Shown in pieces: positions 23,532 to 35,246 of a stretch of 64,000 nt of DNA; position 1 is the first letter of the stretch; every line of letters starts with the position of its first letter. Source of the stretch: Chaetomium olivaceum (lineage: Eukaryota > Ascomycota > Sordariomycetes > Sordariales > Chaetomiaceae); assembly GCA_039881045.1 (NCBI GenBank), contig JAYWVB010000015.1, positions 124,001 through 188,000 of the forward strand, written 5' to 3'. The notes under the pieces are model-generated. The model had not been told where the DNA came from, did no database searches, and saw nothing but the letters and a program-made list of their open reading frames with translations. The translations under genes were made by a program, and so were the position numbers.

Positions 23532-25919
23532 ATGGAGTCCGCCAGACCACGAAGCTCCGGGTTTGTGGCTCCGCGCCGTAACTTTACGGCCCCGGCGCCC
23601 CCTTCGGCCCCGCAGCCCGCCGCATCTCCGCATTCCGCCGGCGAGTTGGTCGACACGCTATATGACCACCCAAACGTCAAGATCGTTTCCTTTACCGCTG
23701 GTCATCCGGCAGGTGTTGGACGAGATATTGAACCGGGGTCGCTGTCCTGGTCTTCGCAACTGGAGCGGACACTCGCAGTTGGTACGTTCTAACGGATGAC
23801 GTGCGCTGATCAAGGCCGAGCGCTAACTCTTGCGACGATAGGCCCCTTTAGGATATACCGCGCGCCTGGGTCAGTTGCGTTCCTCAGCTGCGGTTCCGCC
23901 CTTCAACCGATCCTCCCGAAGAGCCAAGTGTGGTGCGTCGACGAAGAATCGAGCAAGTTTATCCTGCAAATACGGGCGGCCCCAGTACTGGCGGATAGAG
24001 GTCCCGGTCGGAGATGATGAGGAGGTGCGCTGGGCACAGCAACTACGAGAGGTCTTCGACGCGATCTTGCAATTCGAAAAGACCGAATGTCCGTTCAGCC
24101 GACCCTTTACCGTTGAGCTCCCGGAGCGTCCGGAGACAAGATATCGGCCCTGGACTGCAAGGAGATCCAGCGCATCGCTACCCCTGGCGTCCATCACGCC
24201 CGAGATCGCCCGCCTGCATGACGGAACGTCGAGAGGGTCGATATGCGTGGGAGATCCATGGACCGTGTTCGAAACGAGGAGGGGATTAAATGACCACGCA
24301 AGGTCGTTGCTTCTCCCCAGAAGGGACTCGATGACATCAGAAAACGGCCTGTCTCTGAATGGACAGGGCAGTGACCGCGCTTCATCTAGCTTGTTCCCGC
24401 CGCGCGTTGAGAGACCGCGAAGCGTCTCAGCGGTACCTCCACAGCGTCCCCTTTTTATGGGCGGCTCTCTCCCAAAAATCAGGGAGGCAGCTCCTCTATC
24501 TGATCAAGCAGCTGAGGCGCCCCGCTTCACTTCCCCTAGCGAGTCCCTAGAGTCAATCCGCGGCCGAGAGTCATGGCTTCCAACTCCCCTCCCGCCATCC
24601 CCTCCCCTATCAACCCCCGGATCACCACGGAGCTCATCCCAGCAATTTCAAACACCACATGTGCCAAGAGTAGCCGACGCCACACAAGACACACTAGATC
24701 AACCCGTAACTTTCAAAACCTCACAGATCTGGGGCGCCGCCGCAACCGACTCCCTCCCCAAATCCGAGTCCAGCACCGCAACAACCCGCTCCTCCATCCA
24801 CGAGCCAGACTACCCGCCAACCAGTGCGCAACCGCAGCCCGCTAATACCAGTCGGCCAACAACGGCCACCCCAACCACCCCCAGTCCCGAAACCCCTTTC
24901 AAAACCGCCTCCTCCACCCCTGTCCCAACCACCCCATCCCCATCCTCCCCTTCCCAACGCGGCCGCCGCCCACCCATCCGCCGCGCAACAACAACCTCCT
25001 CCTTCTCCTCCCCCTTCTCCTCACCGTCCTCCCCCCACCGCGCCCTCTCCCCCTTACCACCCCCCGCCAACCTCCTCACCACCCGCCGCCAACCACCACC
25101 ATCCCGCGCCACCGCCACAGCGGCAGCGGCAGCATCCGTGCCCGCGGCCTCCACCCCCGTGATGCAAAACGCCCTGGCCGCCGTGCGCCGCCTGCCCATG
25201 ACCGTCCTGCAGCGGACCTGTGCCATCCTCTTCTCCCCGCCGTCTTACCTGATCAGTCTGATGCTGAAGGTCGCGGCGCGGATCATGGCCGGGGAGTGGC
25301 GCGGCTTGGTGTTTGGGCTGGGGGAGGGCGGGGAAAGGGTTAGTGTCGCGTGGGATTGGAGTGATGATGATGAGAGTGGTGGTGATAATGGTGGCGGTGG
25401 TGGTGGGTTGGGTGCGGGTAGGGGTGGTGCGGGTAGGCGGGATGATTTCTGGTTGAGGGGACGGACGGGGCCCGGGAAGGCAAAGATGGTGGGCGCGTTT
25501 CCGGATAGTGAGGACGAGGATGATTATGATGACGACGAAGAAGAAGATGTTGGGCCGCTGGATAGGTCGGTGTTGGCGTCGCCGGGAAGGAGGGGAAGGG
25601 GGGGCGTTGCTACTCCTGGGAAGAGGAGGGCTGGTTCGGTGGTGGGGGTGGGGCAAGGGGCTGGTGGTGGTGGTGGTGGTGGTGGTGGTGTGGTGCGAAA
25701 GCGGGCGGGAAGGGAGAGAAGGAGTCGGACTCGGAATCGGGCGTGGACTAGATGTCTGCGTCCCTTCGTCGGGGTCGTGCTGGACGACCTCCTCCTCCTC
25801 CTCCCGCCGATGTATTGCCCCCGTCCCCGACCTTGCTGACGGACACGCCAATGGAGTCGCCGACGAGCCTGTTCTTTTTCCTTGGGGCGGTGCTGGGGTT
25901 GGTCATTGGCATGCTATGA
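23532..25919 (+). CDS. inp1: Inheritance of peroxisomes protein 1 (Inp1), one frame break
   Basis: Inp1 tethers peroxisomes so that some are kept in the parent compartment. Exon 1 (23532-23781) encodes ELVDTLYDHPNVKIVSFTAG. After an intron ending at 23841, exon 2 continues GPFRIYRAPGSVAFLSCGS, LQPILPKSQVWCVD and SKFILQI, the conserved Inp1 core. At 23974-23979 an extra base appears to be present: removing one G from cgggcgg gives SKFILQIRRPQYWRIEVP, the expected continuation. Downstream is long and disordered (Ser/Pro/Thr, then Gly and acidic runs), typical of the family. A helix-forming block PTAVLQRTCAIL-like segment (near 25190-25310: MTVLQRTCAILFSPPSYLIS) follows. A final 59-nt intron (25693-25751) with an in-frame join gives a short last exon ending in the hydrophobic tail SLFFFLGAVLGLVIGML. 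Without it the frame ends at 25839. Expected length is about 755 residues. Confidence 0.82.
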
Positions 25920-26906
25920 GTGGGTTCCGGGGTGGCGTGGGTTGGGATGGGAGGGAGAACGGATGGGATGGGAGGGAGAACGGATCGAATGGAGAGAGAA
26001 CGGATCGGATGGAGGAGAGGTGGGGGGGCGAGAGCTGTATGTTTACGAGTGTATGATTACCGAGAGTCTGTGTATCTTGTAATGTATATGTAGGCCTAAC
26101 TGATAGGGCACGACGTGGGGGGAAAAACACTGGGGCACATGATTGGGGATCGGGGGGACTGAAAAGGGGAATTCCCAATGGGGTTTGGGACAGGCGTGTT
26201 TGTCAACAGCAACGCCTGGGTATTTTGTGGCCTTATGTAAGGTAGTTAGGTATTGACGCGGAGGATGAAGGGCCGTGATGAACGGGTATGGCGAGGCAGG
26301 ACGCTGGAGATGTCACTGATTTTTGGAGGCCGGGTTGTGGTTGTATGTACATATAGTATCTCAGTCGGAGATGGGAAGAGACAAAGGGATGTAGATAGGG
26401 GCAGCATGCCATCCCCCAATACAGACACACCAAGATATTCACTTGGATTTTATGTTGCCTGGCATCGGTGGCGGGTGGTTCCCTTTATGGAGGTTCTTAT
26501 TGGAGGTCATCACAACTCTCGTATCACGGACTGCTGGTCTTTATAATGACACGGAACGCTTGCTTGAATGCATTCATTAACAAACTAGTTGTAGTTGCGT
26601 AGTATATTGCCATCAACATGCAGCTGTCTTGCTATTTATCAAAGTCCCAGCGACAACCCAAACCTGGTCTCTCGAACTTGCCAGATATGTTCGACCAGCA
26701 ATCTAGATCAACCCGCTAGTTATCTCTTGACTATCATCCCATCCTGACTGGGGGCAACGCTATAAAACTGCCCTGGCCGCCAAAATGCAAGGCAGATGAA
26801 ACTAAAAGAGAATAAATAAATAATATGCGCAGTCTCTCTCCTCCTACCCGCGACACGCCCACTTGAACCTGATACATACATACCCACTCCACCCCACCGC
26901 CCGCAC
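25920..26906. other. Convergent spacer Inp1 / Sds23 with minisatellite
   Basis: At about 25944-26012 there are roughly three and a half copies of a 20-21 bp unit (gggatgggagggagaacggat), the last ones diverged. It lies within 100 bases of the Inp1 stop and may be in its 3' untranslated region. Nothing else is seen. Confidence 0.6.
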
Positions 26907-28587
26907 TCACCTCCTAAAGTCGATGCTGGCCCTGGCGCTATCCAGGCTGGGGCGCACCGACGAACTCGAGCTCCGGCGCCGCCTCGCCCGCTGTTCGGCT
27001 GGATCCATCGGGCGGAGGCCGCTCGTCTTGGCAAAGAGATTCAAGATATCGGTCAGGGATACCACGCCCGTCAGCCGGCCGGACAGCCGCGCACCGGGCA
27101 GGCCGCTCGGGATGACCGTCGTCGTGAAGGTCTGGTTGGGGAGCGGAGACGGCGGTGTCGGCGCGTTGGCGGGTGGCGGCGGGATGACCACGTTGCCTGA
27201 TGGGGAGGGGATGTCCACGCCGGCGGTGGGCGCGAATGGGGACCCGGCGGGCTGGCTCGGCTGGAGGAGTGGGGTGGCTGGCGCGCTGGGTGACGGCGAG
27301 GCGGACTCGACTACCCACATGCGGTGGGACTTGGTGGCGACGAGCTTGGCGACGGTGTGGCCGAGGGTCGAGTACGGGTTGACGTGGAAGACGGGGAACG
27401 AGTCGCGGCCGTGCTCCATGCCGCGCTCCGAGAGGATCACGCTGATGAAGTTCATGCAGGAGCTCTTGAGGAGCGGCAGGCTGGCTGCGTTGGTAAGAAG
27501 CCGCACATCGACGGCTGAGATGTTACCGACCACGTTCAGGCCTTGGTCGACCACCGCCACTGATGTCAGCCCTTCGTTGTGCATCAGTAAGAGAGCATCC
27601 GTTAGAGGGCGGTCGAGGCTATAAGACAGGGGTGTTAGCTGTTGGCCAATTCCAGATCAACGATGGCTACCCACTTGATGGCGATGATCTGGTGTGTACC
27701 GATCTGGAGATCCCGGAGGAGACTCCCATATAGCCGCTCAATCACGGGGTAGTTGACCGCTTCGTTCCAGAAGAACTCCACGAGGCGTAGTTGGCTGAGA
27801 ACACCAATCACTTCACCGGCCTGGCTGGTGATCAGGATACGGTGAATCCCGCTACCGAACGCTTCCATCGCCCTGTCCAGGTAATCATCTGCTGATACTG
27901 TGACCAATTCCTCTTTCCGCGAAAGCGACTGAATCTGCCGTAGGGGTATGTCTTCTTGCGCCTGGGCCTTCCTTGAGATGTCGTTATACAAGGCGACGTT
28001 TTCCTCGTCGGGGTTCGCTAGGCCGACCACCACCAGCAAGTATGCATTCAGGTCGGAGTAGTCAAATGTGGTGATAGCTTCTTGGGACGAGGGCGTCTCG
28101 CGCACCAGGACGACATTGGTCGGGTTTTGCTTGAGGAGCAGCTAGTAACGAGACTCAACAGTTAGCTATTAGGTGTATCGAGCAAGATATATAAAAGTCA
28201 CGGTGAGCGTACCATGGTAGCATCCTGAACGCTGAGGTCCAGATCGGCCCACCTTACGTCCTCGGGCACGGCAAGCTCTCCAACGGTGATATCACGCCAG
28301 TCTCTCCCGGCATAGCGAGGATTCGGGTGTCTGTTTGTTGGGGGGTGGTTCATGAGCTCTAGAAGCGCCTGCTGCGTCAAGGACGGGTGGCGATGATTGC
28401 GCGGTGACGGCGGGGGATGTCTCTGGTTCTCGGCGAAGCTCTGTCGATGGGCAGCAATATGGCTGGGCTTGTGGGTGCTCGATTGGGAGTTATTCCTCTC
28501 CATGGGGGACGAGACCGCCACACCCAACGAGCTGGACGAGTTGCTCGCTGCGTTCCCCGCGCCTTTGGCAGCTGTGTCGGTGTCCAT
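26907..28587 (-). CDS. sds23: CBS-domain protein Sds23/Psp1
   Basis: Three exons, 28587-28213, 28141-27675 and 27618-26907, encode 517 residues. Sds23 is a CBS-repeat protein that, in yeasts, inhibits PP2A-type phosphatases and links nutrient state to cell-cycle progression (established for the family). The N terminus is Ser/Gln/His-rich. The conserved region starts at RDWRDITVGELAVPEDVRWADLDLSVQDAT, followed by the paired CBS modules: DALLLMHNEGLTSVAVVD and GNISAVDVRLLTN in one, GIHRILITSQAGEVIGVLSQLRLVEFFW in another, and a final RLTGVVSLTDILNLFAKTSG. A Pro/Ala-rich insert of about 70 residues splits the last CBS pair, as in other filamentous fungi. The C terminus is Ser/Arg-rich, a likely phosphorylation target (inference). 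Confidence 0.94.
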
Positions 28588-30129
28588 TGCAACGGAACAC
28601 AGATGACCGCGACGATTAGGGATGGTTAACTAATTGATTGAATTTGCATAGGTTAGATTCCCAAGTGATGATGGCCTACTAGTAGATCGGTGCCTCCGCG
28701 ATGAGAAACTGGGATCGGAGAAAAAGCAAGGTGAAAGTAAGTCTACACCGTTTGATGCTCTCATTAAGTGACAGGGATGAGCAATGACGGAGCTAATAAC
28801 TATACTAAGTAATGCGGGGTTCTCAGACCATGTCGAAGACGAGGTCGTTCAGACACGAATACTTAGGTTAGAATAGTTTTCATCGAGCAAATGCAATGGC
28901 GCGTGGGAATCCCACATCGAACGACGGTTTGACGTCCTGGTACGACAGCCTATGGATTCAACCCACATGCCCATTTCGATGATGCCGGGTCGTGTTCCGG
29001 ATCATATACCGCGTTTAAGGTCTGTTTGAGGAGCCACGCTCTCCACGCCAGCAGACCGGCCACTGATCGACAGGGTTCCACCCCACTTTCCAACTGTTTT
29101 CCTGCCAGGCACTTACTTGTTGACAGCGCAAGAGACAGCATTCGACTTGATTGGCGACATCATCTTTCTCCCCTTGACGAGATTGATCATCTCCCGTAGC
29201 TGTCGGAGCGGGAAGACGGGAAGACATCCATGATACTAGGGAGTGAACCCAACCGAGCAAACGACCTACTTAGCCTTCCACTGAAAATTCCAGGGGAGGA
29301 AGGGGGGCTTAAATGGTAAACAGCCGCTCTAGTTTGAGATTGGTTTCTGAACAAAGCAAATTGCATGTCGAAGAAGCCAAACATCACCGTTGGCTTTGCC
29401 CTAGAGACAGAAAGAATGTTTGTTTGGCATCTTCTTTTGTTGACTGGCAGCTATAATTCAGTAACAATTCATCTCGCACACTGTGGAGAGTCATACTACA
29501 CGAACTTTTGAATTGTCCATGCATCTTTCGAATAGAGCGTAAAAGAGATAGTAGCTGCTTGTTCTCGTATTCCTGATGGATAGTGAAACCCAGTCCGCCG
29601 TGTTTTGATAATATCCAAAATCTCTCGAACACAGTAAAGGTGTCTTCGGATCTCTCCGGCGGGAAATCTGTGACCATGTGGGCATGCGCACTGTATTTGA
29701 AGACCTGCCCCTCCCCCACCAGGTGACCAAGCCAATCAAAAGATAAGAATGGCCATTTTCGCTCCCCTCCTTCCACACGCCAAATGCCCCCCCTCCTGCG
29801 ACTCGTCCCGTTTCTCAACACGCCGCCCACCGGGAATTTTTTTTCTCGCGCCCCTCGGCACTCGACGCGTTATCTAACATCTACATTACGCCTCGAGATA
29901 CCACCGCGGTTTCCCGACGTTAGTTTGTCGAACTATCGCTCACGCCACCCACCGCTGCTGCCCGAACTCGCTCCCACCTAGCTCGGGTAGCAAGGGCTGA
30001 CAAGCCATTCCCCAGTCGTAAACCTTGACGGCACTCTAGTTTACATTACCTCGTCGCGCCCGGCGACTATACATCTCAAACACATTTCACTTTCCCGAAT
30101 TACGTTTTCGACAGCAACCTCTGGTCAGC
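28588..30129. promoter_or_regulatory. Divergent promoter region Sds23 / Kap121
   Basis: A 1.54-kb spacer. A minus-strand open frame at 29384-29830 has no family features and no sensible neighbours, so I do not call it. The last ~250 bases are C-rich and A/T-poor and probably form the Kap121 leader. Confidence 0.5.
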
Positions 30130-33100
30130 ATGTCGGTCTTGCCGGCTGAGGTCAACGCCCAGCTGGCCCAGCTGCTCCAGCAGCTCCAGTCGGCCGACAA
30201 CAATGTTCGCTCGCAGGCCGAGGATGTGCTGCAAAATCAGTGGACCAGCCAACGACCCGAATGGCTGTTGATGGGTCTCGCCGAACAGATTGGAACCTCC
30301 ACCAGCTCACCCGTACGTCGCTCAACTCCGCCCAGCCCAGCGCAGGCAGGAATGCTAACCCTTCGCTCCCCAGCTGCGGTCCTTCGCTGCGGTCATCTTT
30401 CGCCGGATAGCCTCTAAGACCCGAAAGATCGGCAACTCAGAAAATGTCGACATGTTCATATCGCTCGACAAGGAGCACGGCACCGCAATCCGGGGAAAGC
30501 TGTTGGAAACCCTGGTGACCGAAACCGACAAGACTGTCCGAAATAAGATCAGCGATGCCGTGGCTGAGCTCGCGAGGCAATACTACGACAACAGTACGTC
30601 CGCCAGCTACTCATCGACGACCTAAGCCTGAACACTAACGTTGTCGCAGACGATTCGTGGCCAGAGCTGCTTCAGGTTCTCTTCACGCTCAGCCAGGCCC
30701 CCGATGCGGGCAAACGAGAGACTGCCTTCCGCGTCTTCACAACGACCCCAGGTATCATCGAGAGGCAGCACGAAGATGCGGTAGCCCAGGCATTTGCCCA
30801 GGCCTTCAAGGACGACTCAGTGGCGGTATGATGCTTCCGAGGGCGATGCGCGAGCGCTATGGAGCCAATGCTGACCCCCAACCAGGTTCGCCTAGCTGCA
30901 ATGGAAGCCTTCGCCGCTTTCTTCCGCAGCCTGAACAAGAAGAACCAGATGAAGTACCACGTCCTACTCCCCGAAGTACTCAACATTCTCCCTCCCATCA
31001 AGGACTCTCAAGACTCCGAGGACCTCAGTAAGGCTCTGGTCGCTCTTATTGACCTCGCCGAGGGGCGCCCCGAATGTTCAAGCAGATCTTCAATGTTCTG
31101 GTCCAGTTCAGCATCTCGGTGATCCAGGACAAGGAGCTCAACGATCTCTGCCGTCAAAACGCCTTGGAGCTCATGGCCACATTCGCCGACTATGCGCCGT
31201 CGATGTGCAAGAAAGATCCCAACTATACCAACGACATGATCACGCAGTGCCTCAGCCTGATGACCGACCTGGGCGAGGACGACGACGACGCCGCTGAATG
31301 GCTTGCCGCAGACGACCTCGATGACCCCGAGAGCGACCAAAACCACGTTGCCGGTGAGCATTGCATGGATCGTCTCGCCAACAAGCTTGGCGGCCTAGTC
31401 GTCCTACAACCGACCTTTAACTGGCTTCCCCGGATGCTGTCGTCTCCTGCATGGAGGGATCGCCATGCTGCTCTCATGGCGATATCCGCTATCTCTGAGG
31501 GATGCCGGGACCAGATGATTGGTGAACTCAAGCAGGTTCTCGAGCTGGTCGTTCCTGCCTTGAAGGACCCCCATCCTCGTGTCCGGTGGGCGGGCTGCAA
31601 CGCGCTGGGCCAGATGAGCACCGACTTTGCCCCTACGATGCAGAAGGAGTACTATGATACCGTTCTCTCTGCCATTGTTCCGGTTCTCGATTCCCCGGAA
31701 GCCCGTGTCAAGTCCCACGCGGCTGCCGCCCTGGTCAACTTCTGCGAGGAAGCCGAGAAGAGCGTGCTCGAGCCATACCTCGACGGTCTGCTGACTGCTC
31801 TCTACCAGCTGCTCCAAAACGAAAAGCGATATGTCCAAGAACAAGCACTGTCCACGATTGCCACCATCGCTGATGCGGCAGAGCAAGCTTTCTCTCGGTA
31901 CTACGAAACTCTGATGCCCATTCTCGTGGGTGTCCTTAGACGGGAGAACGACAAGGAGTACCGGCTACTCCGGGCGAAAGCCATGGAATGCGCGACTCTG
32001 ATCGCCCTCGCGGTTGGTGCTCAGCAGCTCTCTACCGACGCCGCCATGTTGGTCCAGCTGCTAGGGAGCATTCAAGATAGTGTCCAAGATCCGGATGACC
32101 CGCAGGCTCAGTACTTGATGCACTGCTGGGGCAGAATGTGCCGCGTCATGGGCAAGGCTTTCCTTCCTTACCTGCCGAAGGTCATGCCACCCCTCCTGGA
32201 GTTGGCGAGCGCCAAGGCCGACATTCAGCTCCTCGACGATGACGAGCAGATCGAGAAGTTCCAGCAAGAAGACGGCTGGGAACTGGTGCCAATCCGCGGC
32301 AAGACTATCGGCATCAAGACGAGCGTCATGGACGACAAGCACATGGCCATTGAGCTGCTAGTGGTGTACGCCCAGGTCCTCGAGGAGGACTTTGCCCCGC
32401 ATGCGGAGGAGATTATGGAGAAGATCGCCCTGCCCGGCCTCGCCTTCTTCTTCCATGACCCCGTCCGTCGTTCGTGTCCGCTAAGCTCGTGCCCCAACTC
32501 CTCAGCTGCGTCAAGAAGGCATACGGACCCCAATCGGAGCAGCTCGCAAGTCTCTGGGGTAAAACGGTCGAGAAGCTCCTTGAAGTGCTCACAGCCGAAC
32601 CGGCTGTTGATACCCTCGCCGAGATGTATCAGTGCTTCTACGAGTCAGTTGAGGTTATAGGTAGGCCCTGCCTCAACGACGGGCACCTCTCCCGCTTCAT
32701 CGAGGGGGTCAACTCCACACTTGAGGACTACAAAGACCGTGTCGCCAAGCGCGAGGAGGAGCGGCGGGGTGTCACAGCCGAGGATGCGGAAGACGAGCAA
32801 GAAGAGTTGCTTATGGCCATTGAGGATGACCAGACTCTGCTCTCGACATGAACAAGGCGTTCCACTGCGTGTTCAAGTACCACGGCGCCAACTTCCTGCG
32901 CCACTGGGAGCACCTGCTCCAAACCTACCAGGGATTCCTCAAGTCCAACGATCCGACGCAGCGACAGTGGGGATTGTGCATCATGGATGATGTTTTGGAG
33001 TACTGCGGCCCCCAGAGCAGCCAGTATGCCAACTACATTACCCAACCCCTGCTACAAGGTTGCCAGGACCCGTCACCTGCCATCCGTCAGGCGGCTGCGT

Positions 33101-33653
33101 ACGGCATCGGCGTGGCGGCACGCCACGGCGGAGATGCGTGGTCCGCATTCTTGGGCGGAGCTGTTCCGTTCCTATTCGAGATCATGCGTGTTCCGGATGC
33201 GCGCGACGAGGACAATGTGTATGCGACAGAGAACGCATGCGCCGCCATTGCGAAGATCCTCCACTTCAACGCGGCGGCCGTTCCGCAACCCGACCAGGTT
33301 GTGGCCGAGTGGATTAATACGCTACCAATCACCAACGATGAGGAGGCGGCACCGTATGCCTATCTCTACCTGGCGGAGCTCATCAGCAAGTAAGTCGGCC
33401 CCAATTCAGTCTTGGCTATTCCTGGGCCAGCTAACTGTTTCCCAGGCAACACCCAGCAGTCATGTCACAAGCACCGCGGATATTTGTGTTTGTTGCTCAG
33501 GCGCTGGAGGCCGAGGCCCTCAGCGGACAGAATGCCGCCCGCGTCGTGGCAGGAACTAAGCTCCTTGTGGAAGGGACAGGCACAGACGTCTCACCGTTGC
33601 TGCAACAATTCTCGCCCGAGGCTCAAAACGTCATCCGGGCGTACTTCGTCTAG
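30130..33653 (+). CDS. PSE1: Karyopherin beta Kap121/Pse1 (importin-5), three frame breaks
   Basis: A nuclear import receptor made of HEAT repeats. Exons are 30130-30312, 30374-30593, 30650-30825, 30886-33389 and 33446-33653. The N-terminal importin region reads LQSADNNVRSQAEDVL, then LRSFAAVIFRRIASK and TDKTVRNKISDAVAELARQY. The middle has DDDDAAEWLAADDLDDPESDQNHVAGEHCMDRLA, and later HEAT repeats include PHPRVRWAGCNALGQMSTDF. The large fourth exon breaks frame three times: near 31062-31065 (G4 run), 32461-32475 and 32843-32847. Each break is resolved by one additional base and by nothing else I can find. With them repaired the product would be 1097 residues, the normal length for Kap121 (about 1090), with no other stops. 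That argues for an intact essential gene carrying consensus errors. Confidence 0.93.
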
Positions 33654-35246
33654 GATCGACACGGCGGAAGACACTGTGGGCGCCGGCTGGAATGGATGAA
33701 TCTTAGGATATGGAAAACCGCACAGCTGGCAAAAAGGCAGGCGTATTTGGCGACGGTCGGCGGTGTGTTTGGTGGTTGACTCAAGCGGCTACCGCCTGAG
33801 CGAATAGGGGGGGACTCGGAGTGTGAGAAGTGGACGATACCATCTGATGTCTGATGGAAAGGAGCAACAGACTCGGTAATGCCGTGTATTCAGTGGGATT
33901 GCCCTTATTAGTTTTGCAGAGTAAGAAACTAAGAAGAAAGATGAGAAAGTCGGAAGAATTGCACCGCGACAAGAGTAACAGTCGAGGCCAAAGTCCAGGT
34001 TGCTCCCATCAATACCTGCAGCTAGCCGTCGGTAACTTGCTCCGCACCAAGTCGTCCTCATCAACGGTGGTTGATCGGAGAGTTGGAGGCTCAGAGATGA
34101 GGAGAGGGCATCCCACGGTTGTCCAACCATTTGTGCTCCGTTTGATTAGCCCAAAATGAAAGTCCGTTTCGTGTGCATATGTGTCTACATATAAATCGAG
34201 TGGGTAAATTTAGCTTTGGTTTAACGTATGGTGGCTGGTGTTTCCAATTCCCGTTCGTTGGAGACAAACAAGGGCCACTGTGTAATCAGTGTTAACTAGA
34301 ACACAGTATGACTACAGATACCCTCACTGTCTGACACCACGGTCTGACGAGGCCTAGACTCCCGCCGGATAACCGTTGCCCCGCTTGAGGGGAAAAGGTT
34401 CGTGTCGATCCTGCCGTGGCTTTTCTTCCATCGACAGTTCGACACCACCTCCCAAGTGGCGATCTTCTCGCTTCGTCTCGAGGATACGTATGCAAGGTAT
34501 GCAACGCCTCACGGCCCGGGACCTCGGAACAGAAACGCGGTGATTTTCCACATAACTGGGTCGTTCCGTTCGTGTGATGTGATGCCCACCAGTCAAGCCA
34601 TGACGATCTTTGCGCATCCCGCTCGGATGACTGGGAAGATGTTGGGATGGTGCCCCGCTCGAATCCCAGCTCCCAGGCCCGTGCTGGATGGGGAAAAAAG
34701 TAAAACTCGGTGAGATTTGGTCACATTCCCATGCTCTGCCTGCCGTTATCGAAGTTCGCCATAATTACCTAAGTCTGTCCGCTCATCCCGCATACTGTGC
34801 ATGTGGTGCAACCCACGCAAGCCACGCTCTAGCCACCCTCTTTGCGAAATGCCCCGTTTCTTTTTCTCGCGTCAATTGCTCCGGCTCCAATCGGGGCCGA
34901 ACTTTGGACGAATTGGGAGCCAGAGACCCGCACACACACCAAAGAACCCGTTTGCTCAGGCAAATGCAATTCAGGTTCTCTCGATCGCCCCCGATCTATC
35001 GATTTCGCTGGCGTGCTGGCACAAAGCCGTGCCCCGGCAGTTTTTGCGCCGGCTGTTCTCGCCCATTTCCCATGAGCTGCCTATGCGAGTCATTCCACCA
35101 CAAACATCACAAAACAACGAGCCAACTTGTCAAACTTGTCCTCGTTACAACGATGGTTACCTAAGTCGTCCTCTTTTCTGCTGATACGACACCCCCACTA
35201 AGCTGTCTCGACCGCTCCTCGAACGAAAGCGGCCAATGACGCCGGG
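33654..35246. promoter_or_regulatory. Spacer upstream of White Collar-1
   Basis: A 1.6-kb spacer between tandem genes. It holds the Kap121 3' end and the promoter and leader of wc-1. No gene is visible; short open frames lack family features. Confidence 0.45.

Noticed and set aside
25054..25851. A 265-codon minus-strand frame opposite Inp1
   Set aside because: Thr/Pro-rich antisense shadow of the GGT and acidic runs.
29384..29830. A 148-codon minus-strand open frame between Sds23 and Kap121
   Set aside because: No recognisable domain, and it overlaps other open frames; likely accidental.
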